Of a stretch of 64,000 bases of DNA, positions 22,901-35,700 are shown one piece after another. Origin of the DNA: Heterocephalus glaber (lineage: Eukaryota > Chordata > Mammalia > Rodentia > Bathyergidae); the NCBI RefSeq assembly GCF_000247695.1, contig NW_004624776.1:17609875-17673874 (forward strand), in the 5' to 3' direction. The translations under genes and the position numbers were made by a program. The notes beneath the pieces were generated by a model that made no database searches, was not told the origin of the DNA, and worked only from the letters and a program-made list of their open reading frames with translations. How positions within the stretch are numbered: position 1 is the first letter of the stretch; every line of letters starts with the position of its first letter.

Positions 22901-23600
22901 GTGATGCAGAAAGCCACAAATGAGAAAAGGGCACTAAGGTTTTAATAAGGGGAACAAAGTGTTGTTTTCACCAGTATAGATTCACATTACAGTACACCAA
23001 TATTGACAGCATTCTCTTGTCTATTTTTGGTACAGAAGATAGTATCTCTCTACATAACCTTGTAAGGCTTCAGTAACTAAAATGTAAAACAAACAAAACA
23101 CCCCTCGAAAAAACAAAACAAAAACCCAGCCTATTAGTTTACATTTTATTTTAAAAATTCTGAAAGACACTGCAACTTCTAAACTTTTAGTAGTGCTACT
23201 CATATACAACCATCTGGTCAAGAACCCAGTAAAAGTGCCCCCTCGAGGAAGCTTTGCAACAGTAGAGTTGTGCAATATGGATGTTTCTGACTACAAGAAA
23301 AAATTATACATGGCACATTTTCATTCATATTTTGTAATGTAAAAAGTTACAAACATACCTAATCAAATAAATAATAATAAAAAAAGAATTTGAATGTATT
23401 TTGTTTAGTATCCTAAAACCACTACATAGAATAATGGCAACTTTCACTCACAGATTATTTACATGGTAATACCCAGTGTGGGTACACTGCTACAAAACTG
23501 AAAACAGAAGGAGTAAACTTGAAATGTTTTCCATAGTAAAGATCTAGCAGCATGACTATCTAATGCTGTTTTATCCCGACTGCTTCAGAAATGTTCCATT
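19955..23600 (-). other. ZMYM2: Probable 3'UTR of ZMYM2 (far end not defined)
   Basis: Downstream of the stop codon there is an AT-rich stretch with no ID or B1 SINE for about 3.6 kb, while most of the window has one per kilobase or more. Several AATAAA signals lie on the minus strand, for example near 23148, 21850, 21658, 20900 and 20540. I cannot tell which is used, and the 3'UTR may run further, to about 14.9-15.7 kb. The human transcript, as I remember it, has a multi-kilobase 3'UTR. Confidence 0.5.
21521..21615 (+). pseudogene. U6 snRNA-like pseudogene fragment
   Basis: The first 30 bases match the 5' end of U6 snRNA (gtgctcgctttggcagcaca and tatactaaaa). The rest is decayed, but pieces such as gcaagg-atg and cacgc-aaattt still align with the 3' half of U6. 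There is no terminal T run and no promoter was recognised. It lies antisense in the presumed ZMYM2 3'UTR. It is probably an L1-mobilised retropseudogene. Confidence 0.75.
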
Positions 23601-23793
23601 TTAGTCTGTGTCTTCATCCAGTTCATAATTGTCTTTATCATAAATATCTTTTACTAGAAGAACCCGTACAAGCATATTTTCCAAGGTGTTTCGGTCCAGT
23701 GAAGTAGATGTGTACCACACAGGGCTATCTGTAGAACTAGAGCATTCTGGTTGCAAATAAAAAACATCCATTCTCTGATTAAGATTCTGTGGA
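23601..23793 (-). CDS. ZMYM2: ZMYM2 last coding exon with stop codon
   Basis: 193 bases encoding [20 protein letters not shown], then [18 protein letters not shown] and a very acidic tail NYELDEDTD before TAA (stop at 23601-23603). The acceptor is ccctcaaag. In active tyrosine recombinases this end should carry His-x-x-Arg and a catalytic Tyr. Here TSTSLDRN stands where a NHSLR-like motif would be expected, so catalysis looks lost. Confidence 0.97.
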
Positions 23794-26700
23794 CTTTGAG
23801 GGAAAGGAGAGAAGGTCAATTTCATGAAATACATTTAAAATCCCCCCACAACTCTATTTTCTTTCAAGAATATTTTTGAAGCTTTTTTGGGGGGGGTACC
23901 GGGAATTGAACTCAGGACGACCTTGTGCTTGCAAGGCAGGTGGGAGAACCACTGAGCTAAATCCCCGGCTCTTTCAAGAATAATTCAGGCCCAGTGATCA
24001 CATTATGTGGCCAGATCCTTTGCCTCGTTGTTTACGTTAAATATTGTCATTAAAATATTCTGAAAATTATTTTTGTTATGAAAGAGTATTTCTCTATTGC
24101 AATTTAGACTCTATTTCGCTAAATGCAAGACCCTACTAACAGACATACCATTATTTTAATGGTGTCAATTATAATTTGAAGATGCATCAATTTAAACATG
24201 CATCCTCACTGTCAGGGTTAGTGAAATGTGAAAAATGACAATATATAAAATAAAAACCCTTACACCATTACACAATAGAAAAAATTTACAATATCCAAAA
24301 CAGTTGAGATAGGAATTTCCATCTAACAAAGTTACTACTACTGGAAGACCCCAAGACTGTCACAGCCAAACACAGCTTCCTTAAATCATGATAAGAAATA
24401 CTACCAACTTATTGGTGACATTTCCATTTTTAGGAGCTCTTAAAAATCATGCCCAGGGCGCCAGGGATTTAGCTCAGTGGCTCTGCTGTCTGCCTCGCAA
24501 GAGCAAGGTCCAGAGTTCGATCTCTGTTATCAAGAAAAAAAAATCATTCCCAGAACCTAACTGTGATTTTATACAGTTTTTCACAAAAGGAGTTGCAGTT
24601 TATCTTCATCTGAAAATCAGAGTGCTTACTTAAAACAATGGACAAAAATAAAATAGAGCATTTTAAATACATGCTGATTAGACTAGGAAAACAGCAGTGG
24701 CATAACTTAAAAGTATAGTACTTTCAGAACACTACTGTATTTTTTAGAACTCTGTAAAGAACTATTTTCTCTTAAATGTAATCATATCCTACACTATCTT
24801 TTCAACAGGAGGCGGCAGAGGAGAGCTAGCCACCAGTCTGTGTAAAGTTTTAGTGTAACACAGCCACATGCCACAAATGTGTACATAGCATTTGACTGTT
24901 TTCTAGCTCTAACAGCAGAATTGAGTAGGTTCAATAGGGATTCAAGAGCTCAAGCCTCAAATATTTATCTGACCCTTTACCGAAAAGTTTGTGCTCTTCC
25001 TTTGTATAATCACTGGAACAGCTATAATTTAAAAGATGATAGCAGCAATAACTTCTTCAGTAGAGAGTGATTTCTTAAAACATGAATTCTGCTGCTTCCC
25101 AAGCACAAGGACCCAAGTTCGATCCCCGGTACAAAAGAAAAAACACAACATGAATTCTGAAGTATGATGTATGAGCTGGGTATTTCATAATAATAGGACT
25201 AAAAAGTTAACTAAGTGGATTTGGAAATAAGCAAGGAGAGAGAGAAATCTAAAGAATCAGAGTGAAATGGTATTTATTGGTAGTGTTAAAGTCAACCAAT
25301 TTACATGACCATTTGAAAAAGTAACTATCATTAATGCTTACCTTTTAGACAAGTAACACTCATACATTTTCACAGGGCATCTAGAAGGATTGGCTGTGTT
25401 TTCAACTTGTTCAAATACTGGCTCATCATCTTCATGTTTTCTTTTTCCAGCAGTAATTTTATCTTAGAAAATAAAAATTAAATAAACCTCCTAAAACCAA
25501 CCTTGAAGAAAAATAGTACTCTTTACTTCTAGCATCTGTTTTAGCAAAATCAAACTACATGCCCTTCAACACTGTATGAATCCTCTGGCTTCTAGTAAAG
25601 CACAATTTTTCAAACAAAAGAAACAGACATTAGAAGATATAATTTTTCTTGTTTTATAAAAGTGATAATCCTTAGGTTCTTCACAAGTGACAAGGGGTGA
25701 GGTGGGGGGGGGGGGGAGCTTTGCTAAATCAAGGTTTGAACATCCCCACCACAGAAAAACCTCAAAATAAAAATCAGGTAGGGCTAGGGATTTAGCTCAG
25801 TGGCACCACACCTGCCTTGCACGCACAAGGTCCTGAGTTCGATCCCCAGTACCGGGGGTGGGGAATCAGGTACATTACCTTCGTTATCTGTTCCACATAA
25901 GGAAGATACTTGGTATCGAAGACAGGCTTTGTTTTCCATTGTTAAAGGATTTTTTTTCCAATGCCTAAACACAGTGCCAAAGGAAAGTCTTAAGTGTTGT
26001 TCCACTGTTTTTAGGCCAAAATACTTAGTGTTAAAGTAGAACAGGGTATTCAAAAGAGCTACTGGAGAGTGTGATCCTAGTTGTTTTATCCTCCAGAGAT
26101 AATCTTCTTCAACTCGAGAGAATATTGACCCTTAAACAAAGAGAACTACTTTAAAATAATTATAAAAAAAGTTTTTACTTAACCACCTAGAAATAAAATT
26201 ATTTTAAAACAAATATATGCCAGTCCTCTTTTCATCACCAGGTCAACTGGAATGAATGTTAGAATTACTTGTGTAGCTTTTAATAAAATAAAGGCTAAGA
26301 AACATATCAGACTATGGAACTATCATTTCTAGAATGAGGAACTGGTTGTGTGCTTCTGTCCTTCAGCAGGACAAGCAGATAATGGTCAGAAAAGAATTAA
26401 AACCTGTAGAATTCCTTAAAAAAAAAAAAAGTGATTTCCATACACACACACACACGCAAACAGAGTTTCTTCATACATCTGAACCAGTGGTTTAAGAGAG
26501 TTACATCATAATCTCTATTGTAGGACTTAAAGACATAAACATCCAGTTTTGTACTCCAGAGAAAGTTATACATCTTATGAAATTCATTATAAATACTTAT
26601 TTATTGACCATATCCATTTCTAGTCCAACAAGAAGAAATGAACAGATGAGCTCCCAAGTTAGTACTCTAAAAAACTAATTTAAATTATTTTCTAATTCTT

Positions 26701-29700
26701 TTAAATACACTTTCTGGAAAAATAATCTCAACACAAAGTTAGCAACATTATTTAAAATAGCATTACCATCTGGAAGTATGCTTGGTTGCCAACTTCGGAG
26801 TATTTTATTCAATTCTTGCTCAAACATCTGGTATCCTGGATCAATAAATATGTTGTCCTTTCGATTACTACCACACAAATACTACAAGAAAAAGAAAGTC
26901 TTTAAGGAAAACCAGTTAATTACAAACAGTGAATAAATTACAATTCATATTTCTTAGAAAAAAAGCTTTATGTCTAAGAAAAGCTCAAGCACAGTAACAA
27001 AACGAGATTAATGGCTTCACATATACACCTAATGAATCACAAAGAATCATAAACTGTCAATTAATGTGTTGCTTAAACATTCAAAGCTAAACTGCACACC
27101 CCAGAATATAAAAACTGGATAAGAATCTTCAGCCTATCACATATGACTCTAGTGTTTATTAGTTCATAGAGAAAGATGCAGATTTTAAAGGTTTGCCATC
27201 ACTGCTCTAAACCAAGACCAGCAAACAGATTCTTTGTGTTATATCCAGCCCACTACCTACTTCTGTAAATAAAGTTTCCTGGAAATACAGATGCTGGTTC
27301 ATTTACAGAGTCCTGCTGTCTTTATGTCAACCCCTTACTATCTCTGATAAAGGCTGGTTTGTTGATAAAATGGTACACTTGAATGTTGGCTGCAGTCAGA
27401 ACCATGGTCTGTAAAGCCTGAAACACTTACCATCAGGTCTTTTATAAAGTTTTTTCATCCCTGGTCTAGACATACTAATTAAAACAGATATTATTTCATT
27501 GGATTAAAAAAACAAGACCCAATGATAAACTGCACACAAAAATCCTTTCAAATAAAAAGATACATGAAGAATAAAAGGAAAAATATACCGTTTATACATG
27601 AACCTGAGACTACAAATGGCATCATTTGAGTTATCTAATGTTACCTCCATTAGTCAGAAGGCATAATGGCTGGCATTATTCCAAAAGAATAGAAAAACAT
27701 AGCAACAAGTGCCTTTCAAATAGGATGACAGTTGACTGATAAAAGCCTGGGAATTAATGGAGTGACAATGCCAAATCCTTCCTTTGCTTCTGGTTGGTCA
27801 GCAGGAATTCTAAAAATATTATTTTCTAAACTATGTGTATCATTATTGCACTGACTGGTTAAAATATTATAATTCAATCTATTTAATGGGACTATACATT
27901 TTCGTAAAGTAAGGCTCCTAGATTTTTTAAGATGCAAACTTAGTTATACATTATATAAAACAATCTCAAAAGTAAAATCCCTAAGTTTAGAATAGCAAAT
28001 TTGTATCTTTTGTTCTTACCATAAAACAACAAAAATAATAATGAGGGAGGCCGGGGATTTAGCTCAGTGGTGCCACCACCTGCCTCGCAAGTGCAAGGGC
28101 CTGAGTTCGATCCCCAGTACCAAAAAAAAAGTAGTAATAATGAGGGAAATGATCCTGAGATAATATTTTTATCTGTGAACCCAACAAGAAAGCAAAAATA
28201 ATTCCAATGCACATTTAGAATCTTAGCAACAAGTCAAAAACTACTAAGCTCCCAACTCAGCTCTACTAAAAGTGATATGCCAACACTTGGTCCTTCTGAA
28301 AAGGTTTCTCTGGCTAATCCATGACAAATTAGTAATCTCCTGCTCATTTTTACAGAATATATTTTATTAGTCCTTGTTGTAGTCTCAGAAGCAATAACAT
28401 TATTTTGCTGTAATTTTCCATTAAAGGCAGTCCCAACTTATAAACACCCTATCCCCCACCCAAGTCCCTTACATTGAATGGGAACCTACAGAAGCAAAGG
28501 AAGCCAAAGGAGCAGCTGGAAAGGACAGCAGCAGCTCATAGTTATAATAAACCCCAGAAAAAAATCTCTTGATAGGACTGTTTGAACAGCAGTTATTTTA
28601 TTTTTGATTTTTTGAGACAGCATCTCACTGTGTAGTTCAGACTGGCCTTGAACTCATTTTGTAGCCCAGGCTGGCTAAGAACTTGTAGAAATCCTTAACA
28701 GCAATAATTTTAATAAAATATGTTCAGAGCTGGAGATACAGTTTAGTGGCAGAGCACTTGCCTCGCACACGCGAGGGACTAGGACTGATCCTTAGCTTAG
28801 CATCAAAAAAAAGAGGAAAACAAAAAACAGAATGTTTTCACTTATACAATTACTTTAACTAGTAAGTATTCCTTTTTGGTGTGTGGAGCTAGAAATTGAA
28901 TCCAGGAGTCTGAGCACGTTAGTCTATCTGAACTATATCCCCAACACTTTTTGAGACAGGGACTCACTAACTGCCCAGGTTGTCCTCAAACTTGAGATCT
29001 TCCTCCTTCAGCCTCCCAAGTAGCTGGAATAACAAGCACTTGGCATGGTGCCCAGCTAGACAAGTGATTTTAAATATTCTAATGGTCATAAAAAAAAAAA
29101 AGAAACAGGAATATTGAGTATTTTACTTAACACAATATATCCAAAATGTTATTTCTTTTTTAAATTTTTTTTCAAAATGTTATTTCAACATTTTAAAAAT
29201 ATGAGTTCTGTGAAATCTTGTATGCTTTTTACAACTTTAAACACTTCTCATTTCAGACTAGTCATATTTCAAGGACCCTAATTCTTATGGATTAAAAATA
29301 GTTTGCCCCAGTACCAAAAAAAAAAAAAAATAGTTTGCAGGACAAAGTAGCAAACTGGTAAATAAAAACTTAAATAGAAATTATAATACTGGTATTTAAG
29401 AAGAATGAAAGTCTTACAAAACATATTTAATAGGCAGCTAGAAGACCATGGTTTTAGACAGTATGTTCAGACCATTAACATGTTTGTTCAGACATGTATT
29501 GTTACCAATACGACAGATATGTATTGTCAAAGAATGTTTGGGGAGCTAAAGGAGGAAACATAGTATTTAAATATATATTTAAAAAATTATAAAATTAAAT
29601 GTTGGGAATATAAAATGTTCATAATCTGAGTATATCTAGAACATTTTATTCGTCTCTAAAATCAGTTGTCTTATTAAATGTTATCTGAATAAAGCTTTAT

Positions 29701-32700
29701 TAAAAATGAAAATTCATTATTAATTTGGCTACAAATTAATAGTTCTACACAATCTACACAATCAATAATGTTCTAGCCTTTGGCTAGCTATATCCCAGAA
29801 AAGTATTGAGTGTGATCTTTAAAACTACCAAAAATCTGGACTGATGACATAGGTCAGTTGGTAAAATTCTTGCCTAGTATGCTCAAGGCTCTGGTCCATC
29901 TCTGGCACCAAACACACAAATATAGTAATATTGAAGGGGGATGGGAGCAAGCCTTTTTTTTTTCCCAGTACCGGGATTGAACTCTGGACCTTGCGCTTGC
30001 AAGGCAGGTGGCGGCACCACTGAGCTAAATCCCCAGCCCGACAAGCAAGACTTTTGTATGTTTAACTCTAGATAAAAGATGAAGATTAAATATTCATCAA
30101 GGAATGTTTCTGTTAAGGCTATCTATTGTATCCCCCATTACCACAAAACTCTCCACCCTCCAGCCAATGAGTTCTTTTTCCAAGCAGTTCCTTGGAAAAC
30201 TGTTCCATTGTATAGATTCTTCTTTTATTGGGTGCCATTGTTCTTCCTTCAACTTTTATATCTAGTAAATTTCTACATGTTCTTCAAAACTCAATTATAA
30301 GCTAGGCATTATGGCACATGCCAGTAAACCCAGAACTCTGAGACTGAGGCAGGAAGCTCTTAAGCTCCAGAACAGCCTGGGCAATTCAGAGACTTAGGAA
30401 GATTCTGTCTCAAAAAGGCCTTAGGTAACTCAATGCAAAGCCCCTGGGTTGAATCCCTAGTGTGTGTGTGGGGGGGGACACAACACATTATGTGTTACAT
30501 TTTTATATATTTTCATATCATATTATTTCAATTATACATTCTGGCAGAATTTACTTGTCTCAATTCTGTGCTACTAATATATCAAACTGCTATCAGATTC
30601 AAATTTATGAGATATAACTGGGGAAAGCCACTTTATTTCCTCATCAGAAAATGATAAAAGGTTATTAAGAGATTAAATGACATCTCCAACACTTAACACA
30701 GTGCATGGAAAGCAATAAGCAGTCAACAAACATAATAAGCTATTAACATGCTTATCTCAATTTCCAAAGCCCATTCCAACATCCAGTGTCCAGTAAATTG
30801 GTATTTAACTAATGTCTGAAGAATGAACCACTCAAAGAAGGATTAGCAAAACCACCTGATCCATTATTTTTTGCTTAAAAAAATAAGCAAAGTCTTAAGG
30901 TCCTGTGAATACACAAAGTTGAACTTAAGAAGTCATTAAAAAAAAGTCATATAAGTCAATTTGTTATGTATTTTTAAAACTTAGGAAGTGGAGTTTACAT
31001 TTTTAAAAAAATCCTATTTATAAAAGACTTGACATGTAAAAAATAAAAATCTTGGGAAAAATGTGGGGAAATCACATAGGGTTCTAGAATACACAGGGAA
31101 CTTCTCACAAAATCAACAGGATAAACAAATTATTAGATAAAGGAGTAATTCACAGAAAAGCAAATGCAAAGGAGCAATAAACAAAAGATCCTCAACTCTT
31201 ACAAAAGCAACATTGTGGTATCTCTGAAAAATTTTTTTTTTCTCTGAAAATTTTTAAAAATACATTTTTCTTATGATTCAGTGATATGCTTTCTTTTTTA
31301 GGAATCATTTTTCAGAAATAAACGCACCAGTTCTTTAAGAAATAACTATTTACTCTTGTATACATTCACAAGATTTAGCCCTTATAACTAACAACATTAA
31401 TCTTTCAACAGACCTATTAGGTCTGGAATGATAGTGTACACCTGTACTCCCAGCACTCTGGAGTCTGAAGCAAGAGGATTGCAAATTCAAGCCCAGCCTG
31501 GGAAACTTGGCAAGATCCGGTTTCAAAAATAATTTTAAAAGGGCTAGAATGTAGTTCAGTGCAAAGGCCCTGGGTTCAATTCCCAGTATGGCAAGAACAA
31601 CAAAAACTTCCACTTTAAAATTATCTTATTTCTCTCATTAGATATAAACAAAATGACAGAAAAGATTTAACAGTTTATTCTGTATACATTCTTAAAGTAA
31701 CACGAAACAGGACTTATTTCTGTAAAAAGAGTTTTCAATTAATTTTAACCCTTCAATGCATAGTATTCCATTTTTGGAACACCTACAGCAACAGAACACA
31801 GTAGAATTTTTTTCTTCAAATTCTTGTTCCTTGAATTTTTCTAAGTAACATACAAATTTCATGCAAAAATTCAAAAAAATTGCAATAAGTTAAAGCTGCT
31901 TGTAAACATCACTGGTGCAAATAAATCAAGTCTGCACAAATGTGTCAGAGAACAAATAGTGCAGTTTTTAAAAACTGTGGTCAACATATAAGTTTGTCAT
32001 CTGAATTATTTTTAAGCATACAGTTCAGCAATAAATCAATTTTTTTGAGTAAACATTAGTACATTTTGAAACCTACTGAACTGAGCATAATGGCAGAGTA
32101 AGAAGGATGGCTAAGTCAACACCACCCTGGGCACCGGAGACAGAGAGAGGCCTTGTCTCAAAGTTTTAAAAGGGACAGGGATGATATTTCAATAAGCACT
32201 TGCCTAACATGCCTAAGGCCATACATTAGAACTTGGGGAAAAAACAACCCCACCAGAAGCACAAAACCCAAGCAACCAACCAACCCAAAAAATTTGCTAA
32301 AAAAAGAAATTCTGACATATGCTACAATATGGATGAACCTTGAGAACATCATGCTAAGTGAAATAAGTCAGACACAAAAGGAAAAATACAGGGGCCAGGG
32401 ATTTAGCTCAGTGGCTTCGCTGCCTGCTGTGCAAGCGCAGGGACCTGAGTTCGATCCCTGACAGCAAAAAAAAAAAAAAGGAAAAATACTGTGTGATTTC
32501 ACTTACATGAAGTGTCTACAGAGGTCCTATTTATAGAAACAGTAGAATAATGGTTGCAGGGGGCTCGTGGAAAAGGAAAGAAGTAATTGTTAATGGATAG
32601 ACTTTAAGTTCTGCTAAAATAAGGGAGTTCTACAGATGGACGGTGGTGATGGCACAGCAATGTGAATATACTTAATGCCACTGAATTATACACTTAAAAA

Positions 32701-35700
32701 TAGTAAAAATGATAAATTTCATTTTATATGTATTTTACCACAGTAACAAAAATTGTGAGTAAAGAACCTTTCAAAAGATACAAACAGGGCTGGGGATTTA
32801 GCTCAGTAGTTCCACCTCCTGCCTCACAAAAGCAAGGTCCCAAGTTCAATCCTTTGTACCCAAAATTAAATAAAAATAAAAGATACAAATAATCCATAAT
32901 CATTTATTATAAAACTTAGTTCTCAAATCTCTACATAGAGTTCTAATAAAAAGCAATCCAGCCACGGATTTAGCTCAGTGGTTACGCCACCTGCCTCTCA
33001 AGCACAAGGGCCCGAGTTCAATCCCTGGTACCAAAAAAAAAAAAAAAGCAATCCAGACACTTAACTTCCTCTGACAGAGTTTTCCTTTATGTAAGTCAAG
33101 AAAACTACAACATACAAAAATTTGTGAAATTAAGTAAATTATTTTTAACAAAAAATTTATAACTTTAAAGGCTTTCCTAAGAAAAGAAAGTTCTAAAGTC
33201 AATGATCTAAGCTTCAATCGAAGAAACTAGGGGTGGGAGAGAGAAGCAAATTAAGAAAGGACATAACAAAGATCAAAGATCAAAAAAGAGAAACCAAATA
33301 TAATGGATATACCTTTAGCTAAACAACATCCAAACAAACTGTAGTCCTAGCCCAAGTGGGCCTATCCCACCAACTACCTGTTTTTCGTTGCTACTGTTTA
33401 ATAGCCATTGAGCTAAGATGTTTTGTTTACATTTATGATTGGTTTTACTTAAAGTAGTTATCTAAGCAGGTACACAAAATCCTAGAATTTTGCCTCTTGG
33501 TTTGCTAAAGCCTAAATTATTTATTATATTGCTCTTTAATTTATATCTTCTTTTTTTTTTTTTGGTACCTGAGATCAAACTCGGGACCCTGCTCTTGAGA
33601 GGCAGGTGGTGGCACCACTGAGCTAAATCTCTGGCCCTGCCCTTTAATTTATTATATTGTTCTCTAAGAAAAAGTTTGCTGAATCCTGAGCTGGACTGTT
33701 CAAAAAAGAGAAAGAATTTACTAACATCAGCCATGGAAGTATGATCACATCCTACAGTCATTAAAAAAAATAATAAGGGAAGGTTATCAACTTATGCTGA
33801 AAAATTTGACAAAACACAAATGTTTTGAAAGACAGAACTACCAAAATGACCCAAGAAACAAAAGAAAAACAAAAACAGGCCTAGATCAGCTGAAGTAATT
33901 GACTTGGTGATTTAAAATCACCCTCAGAACCCCCATCAATCAATCCCAGGCCCATATGGCTAGTGAAATTCATGAAACATTTAAGAGAAAATACCAATTC
34001 TCACAAATTCCTTCTCAAAATAGGAGGAGCATTTCCCAACTCATTTTATGAGGCCAGTTTTACCCCATAACCAAAACCAGATAAAGACAAGAAAATTATG
34101 GAATTATTATCCTTCATGATTATCTACAAAAGATTATCTACAATATGTTAGCAGATCAATCTGGCAATATGTAAAAAGAATATATCATCATCAAGTGAAG
34201 TTTATCCCATGAATTCAAGATTGATTTAATGTGATTTATGAAATAAAAAATAAAAATACTGTCTCCAAAGATAAAGAATAAAGAATAAGCAAAATTCAAT
34301 AACCATTTATTATAAAAGTTCTCAGCAAAATAGTAAAAAAAAATTCTCAATTAACTAACAATAGAAAAGAACATCTTCAACCAGATAAGAGAAGCTACAA
34401 AAAACGAACAACAACAAAAAAATAACCCGATAGATGGTAATATACTCAACAGAGTATAATACACACTTAATGAAGATGGAAGACTTCCCTACCAAGACTA
34501 GAAACAAAGAACTGTTCTGGGGACATGGAAAACAGGGTATTTTAAATAATGTAACAAAGCAAGAAAAATAAAATGACATGGAGACTGGACAAAAGTAAAG
34601 CTGTTTTATTCACAGACAGTGAGATGTAAATAAAAAATTCTAAGAAAAAAAACCTATCAGAACTAAAAGCCAGTACAGAATAGAAGATGAATACATAAAA
34701 ATCAAATGCATCTCTATACTATTTGGTAATATCAACGGAAATAGCTTAAGCAGCAAATTTTTTGGGGGGGGTACCGGGAATTGAACTCAAGACCCTGCGC
34801 TTGTGAGGCAGGCACACAGCGCCACTGAGGTAAATCCCCGGCCCAGCAATAAATATTTGACTAAAGGTTAAAACATGGGTGGGCCAGAGAAAAATTCCAT
34901 TTTGTTGCTGTTCTTTAGTCTATTTAAAAAAATTGTATCATCTACATGCTAAGTTTTAAGATTCTTTCCAGCAGGCTTTTATGAATACAATTTTATACAG
35001 AATCCCAAAACACAGCAAAAAAGTAATATTGGGTTAAAACAACAAGAAGAGCCTAGAATTCACTCTCTCATTTTCTTGCTGATTAACTTGGCAGAACTGC
35101 AGTGCTCTCTACAATAATACTTTACTATTTGATCTGGTCAACAGAATTATCTAAGATTAAAATAAATGTTTTTCTTTTAAGAGAAGAGTAAGATCAAGCT
35201 CCTAAGTCGGCTCCTGAGGACATTTGTGTGTAATAAGTAACTTCTTCGGAAACCAGAGGGTTGAGATCAGTGCACCTCCACCTGGTGCAGTGTTTATAAA
35301 AGCCATTCCTACTTTTTACACCAGGTGTAACAAAAAAGGAAGGGAGGACACACATACACACACACACAGGTCCACAATCCCTAGGCCAGAACCACTGGGT
35401 CAATGTTTTGGAAGTCATGTTTTTGGATTTTTACAGAGGAAATAGAGGGGATGTACATAATTACATAATGCTTGTATATAACAGTCTGGATTGGCACCCT
35501 TCCCTTATTGAGAAATATCAACAATTTTATAGTGAATATTCTGTGGATGAATATTAACACTTAAGCGTAATAAATGAAGACTACAACAGCTTCATGACTC
35601 AAGATAGGTTTTACTGCCAAATGTATTTTAATAATAAAGTAATGGGGCTGGGGATTTAGCTCAGTGGCACCACACCTGCCTGGCAAGCTCAAGATCCCGA

